Shown here: positions 7,667 to 16,581 of the stretch, one piece after another
Layout of the letters: each line of letters starts with the position of its first letter
How positions within the stretch are numbered: the stretch's first letter is position 1
DNA from: Bacillota bacterium
GTDB lineage: Bacteria > Bacillota > Sulfobacillia > Sulfobacillales > Sulfobacillaceae
DNA: 64,000 nucleotides
Direction of reading: 5' to 3'
Assembly (NCBI GenBank): GCA_026627065.1
Contig: JAPNUO010000011.1
Coordinates: 1 to 64,000, forward strand
Translations under genes and position numbers: made by a program
The notes under the pieces: model-generated
What the model was told of the DNA's origin: nothing
The model's input: only the letters and a program-made list of their open reading frames with translations
The model's database searches: none

Positions 7667-8221
7667 TTATTGTTCCATTTGCTTAGCCAGGAAGCCCGCT
7701 GCCGTCTCCGCCAATTTAATCTCCATTTCTCCCATCTTGACGTCAGGTTCCCGACTGCAAATAATAATCGCCCCAATGGGATCGCCTTCCGCGATAATGG
7801 GCGCAATCACTTCGGCCACAAATTTGTCCTCATCCTCGTCGCCGATGATGCTCCCCTTGGGACGGTGATCCCCGCGGTTAAAGAAGAGCGTCTTGCGGTC
7901 TTCCATCGCCTTTTCCACCAGAGCTCCCAAGGGCTTGTTCAAAAACTCCTTCTTCGGAGCTCCAGCCACCGCAATCACGGCGTCCCGATCCGCAATTAAC
8001 GCAATATGGCCCACGGCTTCATACAGCGAGTCGGCATACTCTTTGGCGAAGTCCCCCAGTTCGCCGATTGGCGAATACTTCTTGAGAATCACCTCGCCAT
8101 CCCGGTCGACAAAGATCTCCAACGGATCCCCTTCGCGAATCCTCAGGGTTCGCCGGATCTCTTTGGGAATCACCACGCGGCCTAAATCGTCAATTCTCCG
8201 GACGATTCCTGTAGCCTTCAA
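7667..8221 (-). CDS. spoVT: Stage V sporulation transcription factor SpoVT
   Basis: 184 residues. The N-terminal swapped-hairpin AbrB domain (GIVRRIDDLGRVVIPKEIRR) binds DNA. The C-terminal GAF domain follows from about residue 55 to the end. SpoVT is a forespore regulator that tunes SigG-dependent genes in Bacillus. Translation starts at TTG 8221 with GGGGGCG upstream, giving the standard MKATGIVRRI start of the family. It has its own SigG-like promoter and a strong terminator, so it is a separate unit although it lies behind mfd and the PrsA-like gene as in related genomes. A second AbrB-like gene lies at 40080. Confidence 0.95.
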   Translation of the reverse strand: MKATGIVRRIDDLGRVVIPKEIRRTLRIREGDPLEIFVDRDGEVILKKYSPIGELGDFAKEYADSLYEAVGHIALIADRDAVIAVAGAPKKEFLNKPLGALVEKAMEDRKTLFFNRGDHRPKGSIIGDEDEDKFVAEVIAPIIAEGDPIGAIIICSREPDVKMGEMEIKLAETAAGFLAKQMEQ

Positions 8222-8255
8222 CTGAGCGCCCCCTTTCTCGTCATATCTTTAGAGG

Positions 8256-8285
8256 TAGTATATCGAGGGCTGCAACCGATTATGC
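8256..8285 (-). promoter_or_regulatory. SigG-type promoter of spoVT
   Basis: On the minus strand GCATA (8281-8285) is followed by exactly 18 nt and TATACTA (8256-8262). The SigG consensus is GHATR-N18-CATWHTA, so only the first base of the -10 differs. It lies about 35 nt upstream of the TTG start. This fits the forespore role of SpoVT. Confidence 0.7.
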
Positions 8286-8293
8286 GTTGTCCG

Positions 8294-9250
8294 CTATCCC
8301 GCCGCGGCCGGCGAAACCACCACGCGAATGGGTTCGTGGGCCAAGAGCTGACGGACCCAGTGGCTAAACGCGGCATCGCGCGCTTTCTGCCACAAAGCGG
8401 CCTCGATGGCCGGCTCCACTGCTGAAAATGGGGCGGTAGGCCCGGGCCGCCAGGCCTGAACCTCCGCAATGGCATAGCCGAACGGGCCGGATACAAGCGC
8501 AGGCGCGCCAGGGCGGAGGGTGAGCGCGGCCGCTTGAAGCGCCGGGGGAAGGGCTGGCGAGGCGCCCCACGCCACCCACCCGCGGCTACCGCCTTGGGCG
8601 CGGTAGGCGTCTTGGGAGTCGCGCAGCGCGAGCGCGCTAAAGCTCGCCCCACGCGATAACGCGTGCAAAATGGCCGCGGCCTCGGCACGCTTTTTGACCG
8701 TGATGGTGCGCAGCAATACCTCCGGGGGACCCGCGAAATACGCAAGATGCTGGCGATAATACTGGGATTCGGCGCCAGGCGACGGCTTGGGCACGTGCCG
8801 GGTGACCTCTTGATAGGCGGCCTCAACCGCGTATTGGTCCTGGACGTAACGCGTGACCGCCGCGAGGCTGGTACCCAACGAGCTCAGGCGCTGCGCCCAG
8901 TGAGCCGGCGGGCCCAGTGTCTTCCCCAAAGCGCGCGCCATCCACTGCTTGGCCAGGGCTTGGCTCCGGGAGGTGCCCGGCACGCGATGCTGAAAGGCCC
9001 AATGCGCTACCGCTTGCTCTTCCGCCACGGCCAGAATTTCGGCGTGCAGCACCGAGGGAGCGCGGTCGAGCGGGGCGCCTTGCCAAATTTGCGCGATCGC
9101 CCGCGCCGCTGCCAGGTCGCTTTGGGTGACCCACAGCGGGCCCACGCGAGCCACCGGGCGGGCGGCAGGAACGGAACCGCAGCCGGCCAGGAAGCTGCTA
9201 AGGGCGACGGCGAGGCCGCCCCATCCCCAAGCGTTCCTCCTCGGCGACAC
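8294..9250 (-). CDS. PrsA-like peptidyl-prolyl isomerase lipoprotein
   Basis: 318 residues. An N-terminal lipoprotein signal ends in LAGC (Cys about residue 24), so the protein is lipid-anchored outside the membrane. A helical SurA/PrsA-type chaperone region follows. A parvulin-like domain covers about residues 175-275 (PPEVLLRTITVKKRAEAAAI ... GGSRGWVAWG ... GPFGYAIAEVQAW). Such proteins help exported proteins fold. The GTG start lies inside the 3' end of mfd (overlap 53 nt), and no later start would preserve the signal peptide. A parvulin gene directly after mfd is a common Firmicute arrangement. The catalytic residues of parvulins are not clear here. Confidence 0.8.
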   Translation of the reverse strand: MSPRRNAWGWGGLAVALSSFLAGCGSVPAARPVARVGPLWVTQSDLAAARAIAQIWQGAPLDRAPSVLHAEILAVAEEQAVAHWAFQHRVPGTSRSQALAKQWMARALGKTLGPPAHWAQRLSSLGTSLAAVTRYVQDQYAVEAAYQEVTRHVPKPSPGAESQYYRQHLAYFAGPPEVLLRTITVKKRAEAAAILHALSRGASFSALALRDSQDAYRAQGGSRGWVAWGASPALPPALQAAALTLRPGAPALVSGPFGYAIAEVQAWRPGPTAPFSAVEPAIEAALWQKARDAAFSHWVRQLLAHEPIRVVVSPAAAG

Positions 9251-12200
9251 GCTCTTCGTCCCCTTTCAAGAGGCGCAAGGCCACATCGGCTGCGTCGAGA
9301 TAATCTTGTGGAGTGGCACGCGTCGGCATTTTAATGGCCACCTCAGGCGCTCGATTGGCGCCTGGCACAATCCGCCCGGGAAATTGTTTGGCCAGCGCCG
9401 CCAGCGCCGCCGGACTGACGTCGGTCTCCTCCGTGCCCCGCAGGACAAGACGCCCTGCGCGCTGGCCCACCCAGGTCAGCCGCACTGCCTTGGCCAGCAC
9501 CCGCACGCGCGTAAGCTGAATCAGGCGAGTCACCGCGGGCGGCGGGGGGCCAAAGCGATCCTCGATCTCCTCGGCCAGTTCCTCCACTTCGGCTAGCGTG
9601 CGCGAGGAGACCAGCCGCTTATACACCTCAATTTTTTGACGCGAATCGGGGACATAGCTCTCCGGCAGGTAAGCGTCCACCTCGATATCAATGGCCGGAT
9701 CCACCGCCTCTTGCACAGGCTCTCCCTTCAGCTCCCGAATCGCCTCGCTCAACATGCTGGTATACAGGTCAAATCCGATCGAGGCAATGAAGCCGTGCTG
9801 CTCGGGTCCCAGGAGGTTGCCCGCCCCGCGAATCTCCAAGTCGCGCAGCGCAATTTGATAGCCGGCGCCCAGCTCGGTAAACTCGCGAATGGCTTCCAGC
9901 CGCTTTTCTGCCTGCGGCGTCATGACCTTGTCAGGGCGAAAGGTGAAATAGGCGTAGGCCACCCGCGCCGATCGCCCCACGCGGCCGCGCAGCTGGTAGA
10001 GCTGCGCCAAGCCCAATCGGTCGGCGTCCTCCACAATCAGCGTGTTGGCGTTAGGAATGTCGAGGCCGGATTCGATAATGTTGGTCGCCAGCAGCACATC
10101 GTACTCCTGGTCGATAAAGCGGGCCATCACATCTTCAATTCGGTTTTCCGGCATCTGGCCATGGACAATGGCGAGTCTCGCGTCGGGAATGAGGCGCCGC
10201 AAGCGCTCCTCCGTGCGATCCATGGCCATGATGCGGTTTTGCACGTAGTACACCTGCCCGCCCCGGTCCAGCTCCCGCCGGATGGCATCGCGAATCAAAT
10301 CTTCGTCGTATTCCACCACCACGGTCTCCACCGGCAACCGGTCTTCGGGCGGGGTTTCAATGACGCTCATATCCCGGATGCCCACCATGGCCATGTGCAG
10401 CGTGCGGGGAATGGGCGTCGCGGTCAATGTCAGCACGTCGACATTTTCCCTGAGCGCCTTGATCCGCTCCTTGTGCTGCACGCCAAAGCGGTGCTCTTCG
10501 TCAATGATGAGCAGGCCCAGGTCCTGAAACACCACGTCCTTGCCCAGGAGGCGATGGGTGCCGATGAGGAGATCCACCTGGCCCTTTTTCAGCCGCTGCA
10601 AAATCTCTTGCTGCTGCTTGGGGGTGCGAAACCGGCTCAACACCTCGACCGCAATGGGATAGGGCGCCATGCGGGCGCGCGCAGTGCTGTAGTGTTGCTC
10701 CGCCAAGAGGGTAGTCGGCACCAAAAAGGCCACCTGCTTCCCGGCCATGATGGCCTTGAAGGCAGCCCGGAGCGCGACTTCGGTTTTGCCGTAGCCCACG
10801 TCGCCCAAAAGCAGGCGATCCATGGGACGGGGCCGCTCCATATCCCGCTTGATCTCTTCGACCGCGCGCAGCTGGTCCGGCGTCTCCTCATACGGAAATT
10901 GCGCCTCAAATTCGCGCTGCCAGGGGGTATCCGGCCCAAAGGCAAAGCCCGGCCGGGCTTCCCGCACCGCATAAAGGCGGATGAGCTTTTCCGCCATCTC
11001 CCGCACCGCCGCCCGCGCCTTTTCCTTGGTGCGATGCCACTCTTGCCCGCCCATTTTGGACAGCTTGGGCTCCTGGCCTTCGACCCCCACATACTTTTGG
11101 ACCAGGCCCAGCTGGTCTACCGGCACGTACAGCGTGTCATGCCCCTGGTATTCGATATGGAGGTAATCTTTGTGCTGCCCCTGGATTTCCAGGGTGCTTA
11201 GGCCCCGAAACCGGCCGATGCCGTGGGTGGCATGCACCACAAAGTCGCCTGGCTTCAATTCCTCGAGCTTGACCCGGGCCTTCGGTTCGCGCCGCACCGA
11301 TCGCGCCCGGCTCTCCCGACCGGTCAGTTCGGTTTCCGCCAGCACCGCCAGGCCCAGTTCCGGGAGGATAAAGCCGTGGGAGAGGCGCCCGGTCACGATG
11401 CCAATCTCCCCGGGGACGCCCAGTCCCTGGCGCGCGGCCAGGTTGAGATCCATCACCTGGCGGCTCATGAGCTGCGCGCTGTCGGCATCGCGCACCACCA
11501 GGACGGTTCTCAGGCGCGCCTTCTTCAGCCGCGTCAGTTCCGCCTGCAAGAGGTCGCTCTGCGCATGCACCCGCGGCGCCGGGCGTCCGGTGAGGTTCAG
11601 GGTGGCCTCGCTCCGGTGGGCGCCGTGCGGCAAAAGCGAGAGCGATACGTCCGCATGCCCCTTGATCTCATGGGGCCAAAGCTCGGCCGGAATGCTGAGT
11701 TCGCGTTCCATGGCCAAGAAATCGCCGCGTTCAAGCCGCCGTTCGGTTTCGACCCGCTCTTGCGCGTCAAGGCCGCGCCACGCCTCCTCAATGCGCGGCC
11801 AGTCCTGATACACCAGGAGGGGCGGCTGGCGAAACACCCCGGTAATGGGCTCCGGGCGGTAAAAGGCCGCGCTATAGCGCTCCATGCCGGGAAAGCTCCG
11901 ATTGTCGGCAATGAGGTGAAGGTAGCGGCTGTACCGCTCGCGGGCGCGCTCGCTTTCTTCAAACCGTCCCACCGCCTCCAGGTTGCGCACGACGTCCTCC
12001 GCCTCCTGGCCGAGGCGGGCCATCGCCCGCTGGCGCGCGGCGTCGTCCCACACCAATTCCCGCGCCGGGCCAATGTCCACCGCCGGCAGCATGGCCACCG
12101 TCCGCTGGGTGGCCGGATCAAACGTGCGCACCGAGTCGACTTCGTTGTCGAACCATTCCACGCGCACGGCCGGCCCGCCCGGCAAATACACGTCGAGAAT

Positions 12201-12743
12201 GGCGCCGCGCCAGGCAAATTGACCCTCTTCCGACACTTCCGGCTCCGGCTGGTAGCCCAACCTCAGCAGCTGGCTTCGCACGCCTTCCGGGTCCAACACC
12301 TGTCCCGGCGCCACATGGAGCCACGTGTGAGGAATGGGCGCCATTTTCTGCCGTACCGCGTCCACTGGCGCCACCAGCACCGGCCTTTCTTCGCGGGCCG
12401 CGCGAAAGAGGGCGCTCAGGCGCTCATGGTGCCATTCGCCGCTCTCTGCCCGGACATCGCCCGCCACCTCCGGGCGGGCCGGCAGCAGCGCCACCGAGGC
12501 GTGAGGCAAAAACGCCGATAGCTCTTCCTGAAAGCGCCGCGCCTCTTGGAGGGACGGCGTAATCACCAGCACCGGCCTGGCTAGGTCGTGGGCGAGGCGT
12601 GCGGTCACAAAGGTCGGCAGCGATCCCGAAAGCCCCGTGACCTGGGCCCGCACGCGGCCGTCCGCCAGTCGCGCCACCAGTTCCTGGTACGGCGGATACC
12701 CCGTCCACACGGACAATAAGGTGGTCAGGTCGTTGGACGACAT
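9198..12743 (-). CDS. mfd: Transcription-repair coupling factor Mfd
   Basis: 1181 residues. N-terminal UvrB-like modules, then the CarD-like RNA polymerase interaction domain ([20 protein letters not shown]), then RecG-like translocase motifs: [16 protein letters not shown] (Walker A), [14 protein letters not shown] (DEEH Walker B), [10 protein letters not shown] (motif III), and the C-terminal TRCF domain. It removes stalled RNA polymerase at lesions and recruits UvrA. ATG 12743 was chosen because GAGGGAGGAC precedes it; an in-frame ATG nine codons earlier lacks a site. It is followed by the overlapping PrsA-like gene. Mfd next to fin and pth is the conserved Bacillus order. Confidence 0.97.
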   Translation of the reverse strand: MSSNDLTTLLSVWTGYPPYQELVARLADGRVRAQVTGLSGSLPTFVTARLAHDLARPVLVITPSLQEARRFQEELSAFLPHASVALLPARPEVAGDVRAESGEWHHERLSALFRAAREERPVLVAPVDAVRQKMAPIPHTWLHVAPGQVLDPEGVRSQLLRLGYQPEPEVSEEGQFAWRGAILDVYLPGGPAVRVEWFDNEVDSVRTFDPATQRTVAMLPAVDIGPARELVWDDAARQRAMARLGQEAEDVVRNLEAVGRFEESERARERYSRYLHLIADNRSFPGMERYSAAFYRPEPITGVFRQPPLLVYQDWPRIEEAWRGLDAQERVETERRLERGDFLAMERELSIPAELWPHEIKGHADVSLSLLPHGAHRSEATLNLTGRPAPRVHAQSDLLQAELTRLKKARLRTVLVVRDADSAQLMSRQVMDLNLAARQGLGVPGEIGIVTGRLSHGFILPELGLAVLAETELTGRESRARSVRREPKARVKLEELKPGDFVVHATHGIGRFRGLSTLEIQGQHKDYLHIEYQGHDTLYVPVDQLGLVQKYVGVEGQEPKLSKMGGQEWHRTKEKARAAVREMAEKLIRLYAVREARPGFAFGPDTPWQREFEAQFPYEETPDQLRAVEEIKRDMERPRPMDRLLLGDVGYGKTEVALRAAFKAIMAGKQVAFLVPTTLLAEQHYSTARARMAPYPIAVEVLSRFRTPKQQQEILQRLKKGQVDLLIGTHRLLGKDVVFQDLGLLIIDEEHRFGVQHKERIKALRENVDVLTLTATPIPRTLHMAMVGIRDMSVIETPPEDRLPVETVVVEYDEDLIRDAIRRELDRGGQVYYVQNRIMAMDRTEERLRRLIPDARLAIVHGQMPENRIEDVMARFIDQEYDVLLATNIIESGLDIPNANTLIVEDADRLGLAQLYQLRGRVGRSARVAYAYFTFRPDKVMTPQAEKRLEAIREFTELGAGYQIALRDLEIRGAGNLLGPEQHGFIASIGFDLYTSMLSEAIRELKGEPVQEAVDPAIDIEVDAYLPESYVPDSRQKIEVYKRLVSSRTLAEVEELAEEIEDRFGPPPPAVTRLIQLTRVRVLAKAVRLTWVGQRAGRLVLRGTEETDVSPAALAALAKQFPGRIVPGANRAPEVAIKMPTRATPQDYLDAADVALRLLKGDEERVAEEERLGMGRPRRRP

Positions 12744-12802
12744 GTCCTCCCTCGCATTCTCGCACATCAAATACGGGCTAGTGCGGCTAGCCCGTCGTGC
12801 CT

Positions 12803-13012
12803 CTAGTTATACCATAGGTCATCGTCCCACGGCACCGGAAGACAGTCTTCACATAAAATTTTCACCCAAACGACATCGCCGGCTTCATTCAGTTCCATGA
12901 CCTCGTCCTGATCCTCGGGGGAGAGTCGCGTCAGTCCCAGCCGCGGTTCGCGCCAGTCCCCTGAAAATCGCCCCAGCGTGCGCCCACACTGGCGGCAAAT
13001 ATACCGCACCAT
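12803..13012 (-). CDS. fin: Anti-sigma-F factor Fin
   Basis: 69 residues with a CRQC pair near the N-terminus and a CEDC pair near the C-terminus, the zinc-binding pattern of Fin (YabK, DUF2757). In Bacillus Fin is made in the forespore and inhibits SigF so that SigG can take over. The position between pth and mfd is the same as in B. subtilis. Start ATG 13012 with GAGGAGGGACGCC just upstream. Confidence 0.9.
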   Translation of the reverse strand: MVRYICRQCGRTLGRFSGDWREPRLGLTRLSPEDQDEVMELNEAGDVVWVKILCEDCLPVPWDDDLWYN

Positions 13013-13064
13013 GGCGTCCCTCCTCAGATCCGTTTCTAAGGAGTGTGCCCGCCCCTAGGCGGCC

Positions 13065-13616
13065 TTAGCCGTTAAAACGATTCATGGCTTCGCTGAGGCC
13101 GTGCTGCCGGGCCGTGTCCAGGGCTTCCACGGCCCGCGCCACCATCTCCCGGACGATCGCCTCTTCCTCCGGGGAAAAGCGGCCCAACACCCAGTCAATC
13201 ACCGGGATCGGCGCCGGCGGCCGCGAAATGCCGAGCCGCATGCGCGCAAACTCTTGGCTCTTTAGCGCCTCGATGAGAGACTTCAGCCCGTTGTGGCCGC
13301 CGCTGGAACCCTTGAGCCGAATCCGCAGCTGGCCGAGCGGCAAGTCCAGATCATCCACCACCACCAGGATCTCGGCCGGCGCAATATGGTAGTACCGGCA
13401 AAAGGGCCCGACCGCCTCGCCTGACAAGTTCATAAACGTCAGGGGCTTTAAGACCCAAACGCCCCCCTCCGACGCCACGTCGCCAAAGCGGGTGCGCCGA
13501 AATCGCACGCCCCGCGCCGCCGCCCAGGTGTCCACCACCCGGAACCCCAGGTTATGCCGCGTAAGGCGATAGCGCTCGCCCGGATTCCCCAGCCCGACAA
13601 TAAGTTTCAGCGCCAT
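13065..13616 (-). CDS. pth: Peptidyl-tRNA hydrolase
   Basis: 183 residues. GLGNPGERY and TRHNLGFRVVD carry the conserved Asn and catalytic His, and FMNLSGEAV and GGHNGLKS are further family motifs. It frees tRNA from peptidyl-tRNA dropped by ribosomes. The ATG overlaps the last base of the prs stop region (13616), so the two are translationally coupled. Length is normal for bacterial Pth. Confidence 0.96.
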   Translation of the reverse strand: MALKLIVGLGNPGERYRLTRHNLGFRVVDTWAAARGVRFRRTRFGDVASEGGVWVLKPLTFMNLSGEAVGPFCRYYHIAPAEILVVVDDLDLPLGQLRIRLKGSSGGHNGLKSLIEALKSQEFARMRLGISRPPAPIPVIDWVLGRFSPEEEAIVREMVARAVEALDTARQHGLSEAMNRFNG

Positions 13617-14560
13617 TATTCGAAGAGCTTGGACACCGAGAGATCTTCGTGCACGCGCATGATCGCTTCGGCCAAAAGCGGGGCCACGGAGATCACGCGG
13701 GTGCGGTCCGGCGGCTGAGTCAACTGAATGGTGTCGGTCACCAAAATCTCCTCCAAGGGGGCGGCGTTCAACACTTGGGCGGCATTGCCGGAAAACACCG
13801 GATGGGTGCAGGCGGCATACACCGCCTTGGCCCCCAGTTCGCGAATAGCCTGGGCGGCCTTGGCAATGGTTCCCCCGGTATCGATCATGTCGTCCACGAT
13901 GACCACCGTCTTGTCGCGCACCCGCCCGATGACATTCACCACCTCCGACACGTTCGGCTCCGGCCGCCGCTTGTCGATAAAGCCAAGGGGCGCCTCCAGG
14001 AACTTCGCCATCTGGCGCGCCCGGTAGACGCCCCCGGCATCCGGCGAGAAAATCATGAGATTGTCCAGCGCTTTCTGGGAGATGGCTTCGGAGAGGATTC
14101 GCCCCCCCTGCAGGTTATCCACGGGAATGTCAAAAAACCCCTGGATCTGGGGCGCGTGCAGATCCATCGTCAAGACTCGCCGCGCTCCTGCGGTGGTAAT
14201 CAGGTTGGCCACCAATTTGGCGGAAATCGGTTCGCGACCGCGCTCCTTGCGATCTTGCCGCGCATAGCCGTAAAACGGCATAACGGCCGTGACCCGCCGG
14301 GCCGAGGCGCGGCGAGCCGCGTCAATCAAGAGCAGCAATTCCATCAGGTTGTCGTTCACGGGGCTGGAGGTCGGCTGCACAATGAAGACATCGGCCCCCC
14401 GCACATTTTCTAGCAAGCGCACGCGGATTTCCCCGTTGGAGAAGCGCCCGACGTCGGCTTGTCCCAGTTGGATGCCCAGATGCTCGGTAATTTTTTCGGC
14501 GAGCGGGCGATTGGCGTTCCCCGTAAAGATCTTTAAGACTCCTTCACGCTCGAACATCAT
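13616..14560 (-). CDS. prs: Ribose-phosphate pyrophosphokinase
   Basis: 314 residues from ATG 14560, chosen because AAGGGAGACA lies directly upstream and the family begins near this point; the open frame extends 31 codons further without support. It makes PRPP from ribose-5-phosphate and ATP. RREPISAK is the flexible-loop region of the ATP site, DLHAPQIQGFFD the conserved central motif, and VVIVDDMIDTGGT the PRPP-binding loop. It lies between glmU and pth as in Bacillus. Confidence 0.97.
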   Translation of the reverse strand: MMFEREGVLKIFTGNANRPLAEKITEHLGIQLGQADVGRFSNGEIRVRLLENVRGADVFIVQPTSSPVNDNLMELLLLIDAARRASARRVTAVMPFYGYARQDRKERGREPISAKLVANLITTAGARRVLTMDLHAPQIQGFFDIPVDNLQGGRILSEAISQKALDNLMIFSPDAGGVYRARQMAKFLEAPLGFIDKRRPEPNVSEVVNVIGRVRDKTVVIVDDMIDTGGTIAKAAQAIRELGAKAVYAACTHPVFSGNAAQVLNAAPLEEILVTDTIQLTQPPDRTRVISVAPLLAEAIMRVHEDLSVSKLFE

Positions 14561-14639
14561 TGTCTCCCTTGCCCCTGTTTTCTCCCTGACTTGGGGGGAG
14601 TCTCCCGCGTGGGTTCGTCGGCCCCGTCCCGGCCGGCGA

Positions 14640-16019
14640 TCATGACGGCTCATGGCGGCGGCTGCGCCGCGCCTTGGCCCACCCCGGCTTGTTTTCCTGA
14701 CGCCCCCGCGCGATGGCCAGCGCGTCGCCCGGCACGTTCTGCGTCAACGTGGACCCCGCCGCCACATAGGCTCCCGGACCGATTTCGATGGGCGCCACCA
14801 GGTTGGCGTTGCACCCGATAAACGCTTCGTCGCCAATAAACGTCTGATGCTTGGCTGTCCCGTCAAAATTCACAATGACCGTCCCCGCGCCAATGTTGAC
14901 GCGCCCTCCGATGGTCGCATCCCCCAGGTAGCTGTGGTGGCTCGCCTTGGATCCAATGCCAACGCGGGTATTCTTGAGCTCGACAAAATTCCCAATCTTG
15001 ACGTCCCGATCCAGGTAGGTGCCGGGCCGCAAATGGCTGAACGGGCCCACCCGCGCAGAGCTTCCGATCACGCTGTGCTCCACCACCGACTGCTCCACCA
15101 CCACGCCGTCCATAATCCGGCTATCGACAATCGTGGACATGGGGCCGATGTGGCATTCCCGCCCGATCGTGGTGCGGCCGCGAAGAAACGTCATGGGGTA
15201 AATGACGGTATCCTGCCCCACCTCCACCTCGGCATCGACATAGGTCGTCGCTGGGTCGACAATGGTGACCCCTTGCTCAAAGAGGCGCAAGAGGGTATCC
15301 TGCCGCAGCCGCGCTTCCGCCAAAGCCAGCTCGCGCCGGGTGTTCACGCCCATGACCTGTTGGTCATCCTCCCAGAGCAGGGCGCACACGCGGCCCCCCC
15401 GCTCCGCGATGCGGCTCACCGCGTCGGTCAAGTACTGCTCCCCCTGGTGATCCGGCAAGTCCTTCAGTGCCGCAGCCAGTTCTGACACGCGCCACACGCC
15501 GATGCCGGTATTGATTTCCTGGATTTGCCGCTCCAAGGGGCTCGCGTCCTTTTCTTCGCGAATCGCCTGGATGGCGCCATCCTCCCTGCGCAGAACGCGC
15601 CCGTAGCCGTGCGGATTGTCCATGATGGTCGTCACCAGGGTGGCGGCGCAGTGGGCGGTTTCGGCATGCTGAACTAGCTGGGTCAGAAGCTCCGGGGGAA
15701 CCAAGGGGCAATCAGCGTACAGCACGACAACCTGCTCTACCTCTTCGGGAATGGCCTCGAGCGCCCGCAACACCGCGTCGCCGGTGCCCTTAAGCTCGGG
15801 CTGCAGGACAAACGCGGCCCGCCCTTCCAACACTTCCTCCACGCGCTGTGCCTGATATCCCACCACCACCCACGGCCTGCCCAGCTGGGCCCGCTCCACC
15901 GCCCGGACAACATGGGCAACTAAAGGAACGCCGCCGAGCTCGTGCAATGCCTTGGCTCGCCCTGAGCGCATGCGCGTGCCCCGCCCCGCGGCAAGAATGA
16001 TGGCTGCCGTTGTGGCCAT
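14640..16019 (-). CDS. glmU: Bifunctional GlmU (GlcN-1-P acetyltransferase / GlcNAc-1-P uridyltransferase)
   Basis: 459 residues. The N-terminal pyrophosphorylase domain begins IILAAGRGTRMRSGRAKALH (nucleotide-binding signature). The C-terminal left-handed beta helix has hexapeptide repeats (for example SHHSYLGDATIGGRVNIGAG). It makes UDP-GlcNAc for cell wall synthesis. Located after spoVG and before prs as in Bacillus (gcaD). Confidence 0.97.
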   Translation of the reverse strand: MATTAAIILAAGRGTRMRSGRAKALHELGGVPLVAHVVRAVERAQLGRPWVVVGYQAQRVEEVLEGRAAFVLQPELKGTGDAVLRALEAIPEEVEQVVVLYADCPLVPPELLTQLVQHAETAHCAATLVTTIMDNPHGYGRVLRREDGAIQAIREEKDASPLERQIQEINTGIGVWRVSELAAALKDLPDHQGEQYLTDAVSRIAERGGRVCALLWEDDQQVMGVNTRRELALAEARLRQDTLLRLFEQGVTIVDPATTYVDAEVEVGQDTVIYPMTFLRGRTTIGRECHIGPMSTIVDSRIMDGVVVEQSVVEHSVIGSSARVGPFSHLRPGTYLDRDVKIGNFVELKNTRVGIGSKASHHSYLGDATIGGRVNIGAGTVIVNFDGTAKHQTFIGDEAFIGCNANLVAPIEIGPGAYVAAGSTLTQNVPGDALAIARGRQENKPGWAKARRSRRHEPS

Positions 16020-16140
16020 GCGATCCCTCCTGGGTTACCTCACGAGTATTTGCCGGGTTTAGCATACCAAAGTTTGAGCCCGGCTTACCACCAGGTCTCA
16101 GACGAAATCGGCGGGCCGGGACTGCCGCAACAGAAACAGG

Positions 16141-16162
16141 AGGCTGCCCCTCGGGACAGCCT
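16141..16162 (-). terminator. Hairpin after spoVG
   Basis: AGGCTG (16141-16146) pairs with CAGCCT (16157-16162), extended by a CCC/GGG pair across a bulge. On the minus strand it is followed by CCTGTTTCTG, a weak T-rich tail. It may act as a partial terminator between spoVG and glmU. Confidence 0.5.
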
Positions 16163-16194
16163 CGCGTGGGATCAGGCATGCGTTCTCTCGGAAC

Positions 16195-16470
16195 TTACAC
16201 CGAGGAATGAAAGACGTCAAGGACGGCCTTTTGAATGCGCTCGCGCGCCTGCGGCGTAATGGGATGCGCCACGTCGCGAAATTCCCCATCCGGCGTCTTC
16301 CGGCTGGGCATGGCCACAAACAACCCCTTCAGCCCTTCAACCACCTTGACGTCGTGAATCACGAATTCACCATCTAAGGTCACGGACGCTACTGCCTTCA
16401 TCTTGCCGTCAGTGGTCATCCGTCGAAGCCGCACGTCAGTAATTTCCACGAAAAAATCCTCCTTCGCCAA
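16195..16470 (-). CDS. spoVG: Septation/sporulation regulator SpoVG
   Basis: 91 residues. [10 protein letters not shown] at the start and the central [22 protein letters not shown] are diagnostic for SpoVG, a small nucleic-acid-binding regulator that affects asymmetric septation and many other processes. GTG start 16470 is preceded by GAAGGAGGATTTTTTC. A SigH-type promoter lies upstream. It sits between ilvA and glmU; Bacillus has yabJ in the place of ilvA. Confidence 0.96.
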   Translation of the reverse strand: MAKEDFFVEITDVRLRRMTTDGKMKAVASVTLDGEFVIHDVKVVEGLKGLFVAMPSRKTPDGEFRDVAHPITPQARERIQKAVLDVFHSSV

Positions 16471-16506
16471 AGATGCCTGGTGTGACCCAGATGTTTGGGT
16501 AAGTAA

Positions 16507-16536
16507 ATATTCGCGGTCGACCGGCTCAATTCCTTC
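16507..16536 (-). promoter_or_regulatory. SigH-type promoter of spoVG
   Basis: On the minus strand GAAGGAATT (16528-16536) fully matches the SigH -35 consensus RWAGGAWWT. Twelve nt later comes CGCGAATAT (16507-16515) against RNNGAATWW, with one mismatch in the first base. spoVG is a classical SigH target in Bacillus. Confidence 0.75.
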
Positions 16537-16581
16537 AATTGTCGAAATTTTTGGTACGGAAAAGAGGATTTTTTCGCCGAG

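Noticed and set aside
9636..12521. Two long plus-strand open frames (521 and 432 codons) opposite mfd
   Set aside because: They are antisense to a perfectly conserved mfd, rich in His/Arg/Gly as expected for the opposite strand of GC-rich genes, and have no ribosome sites.
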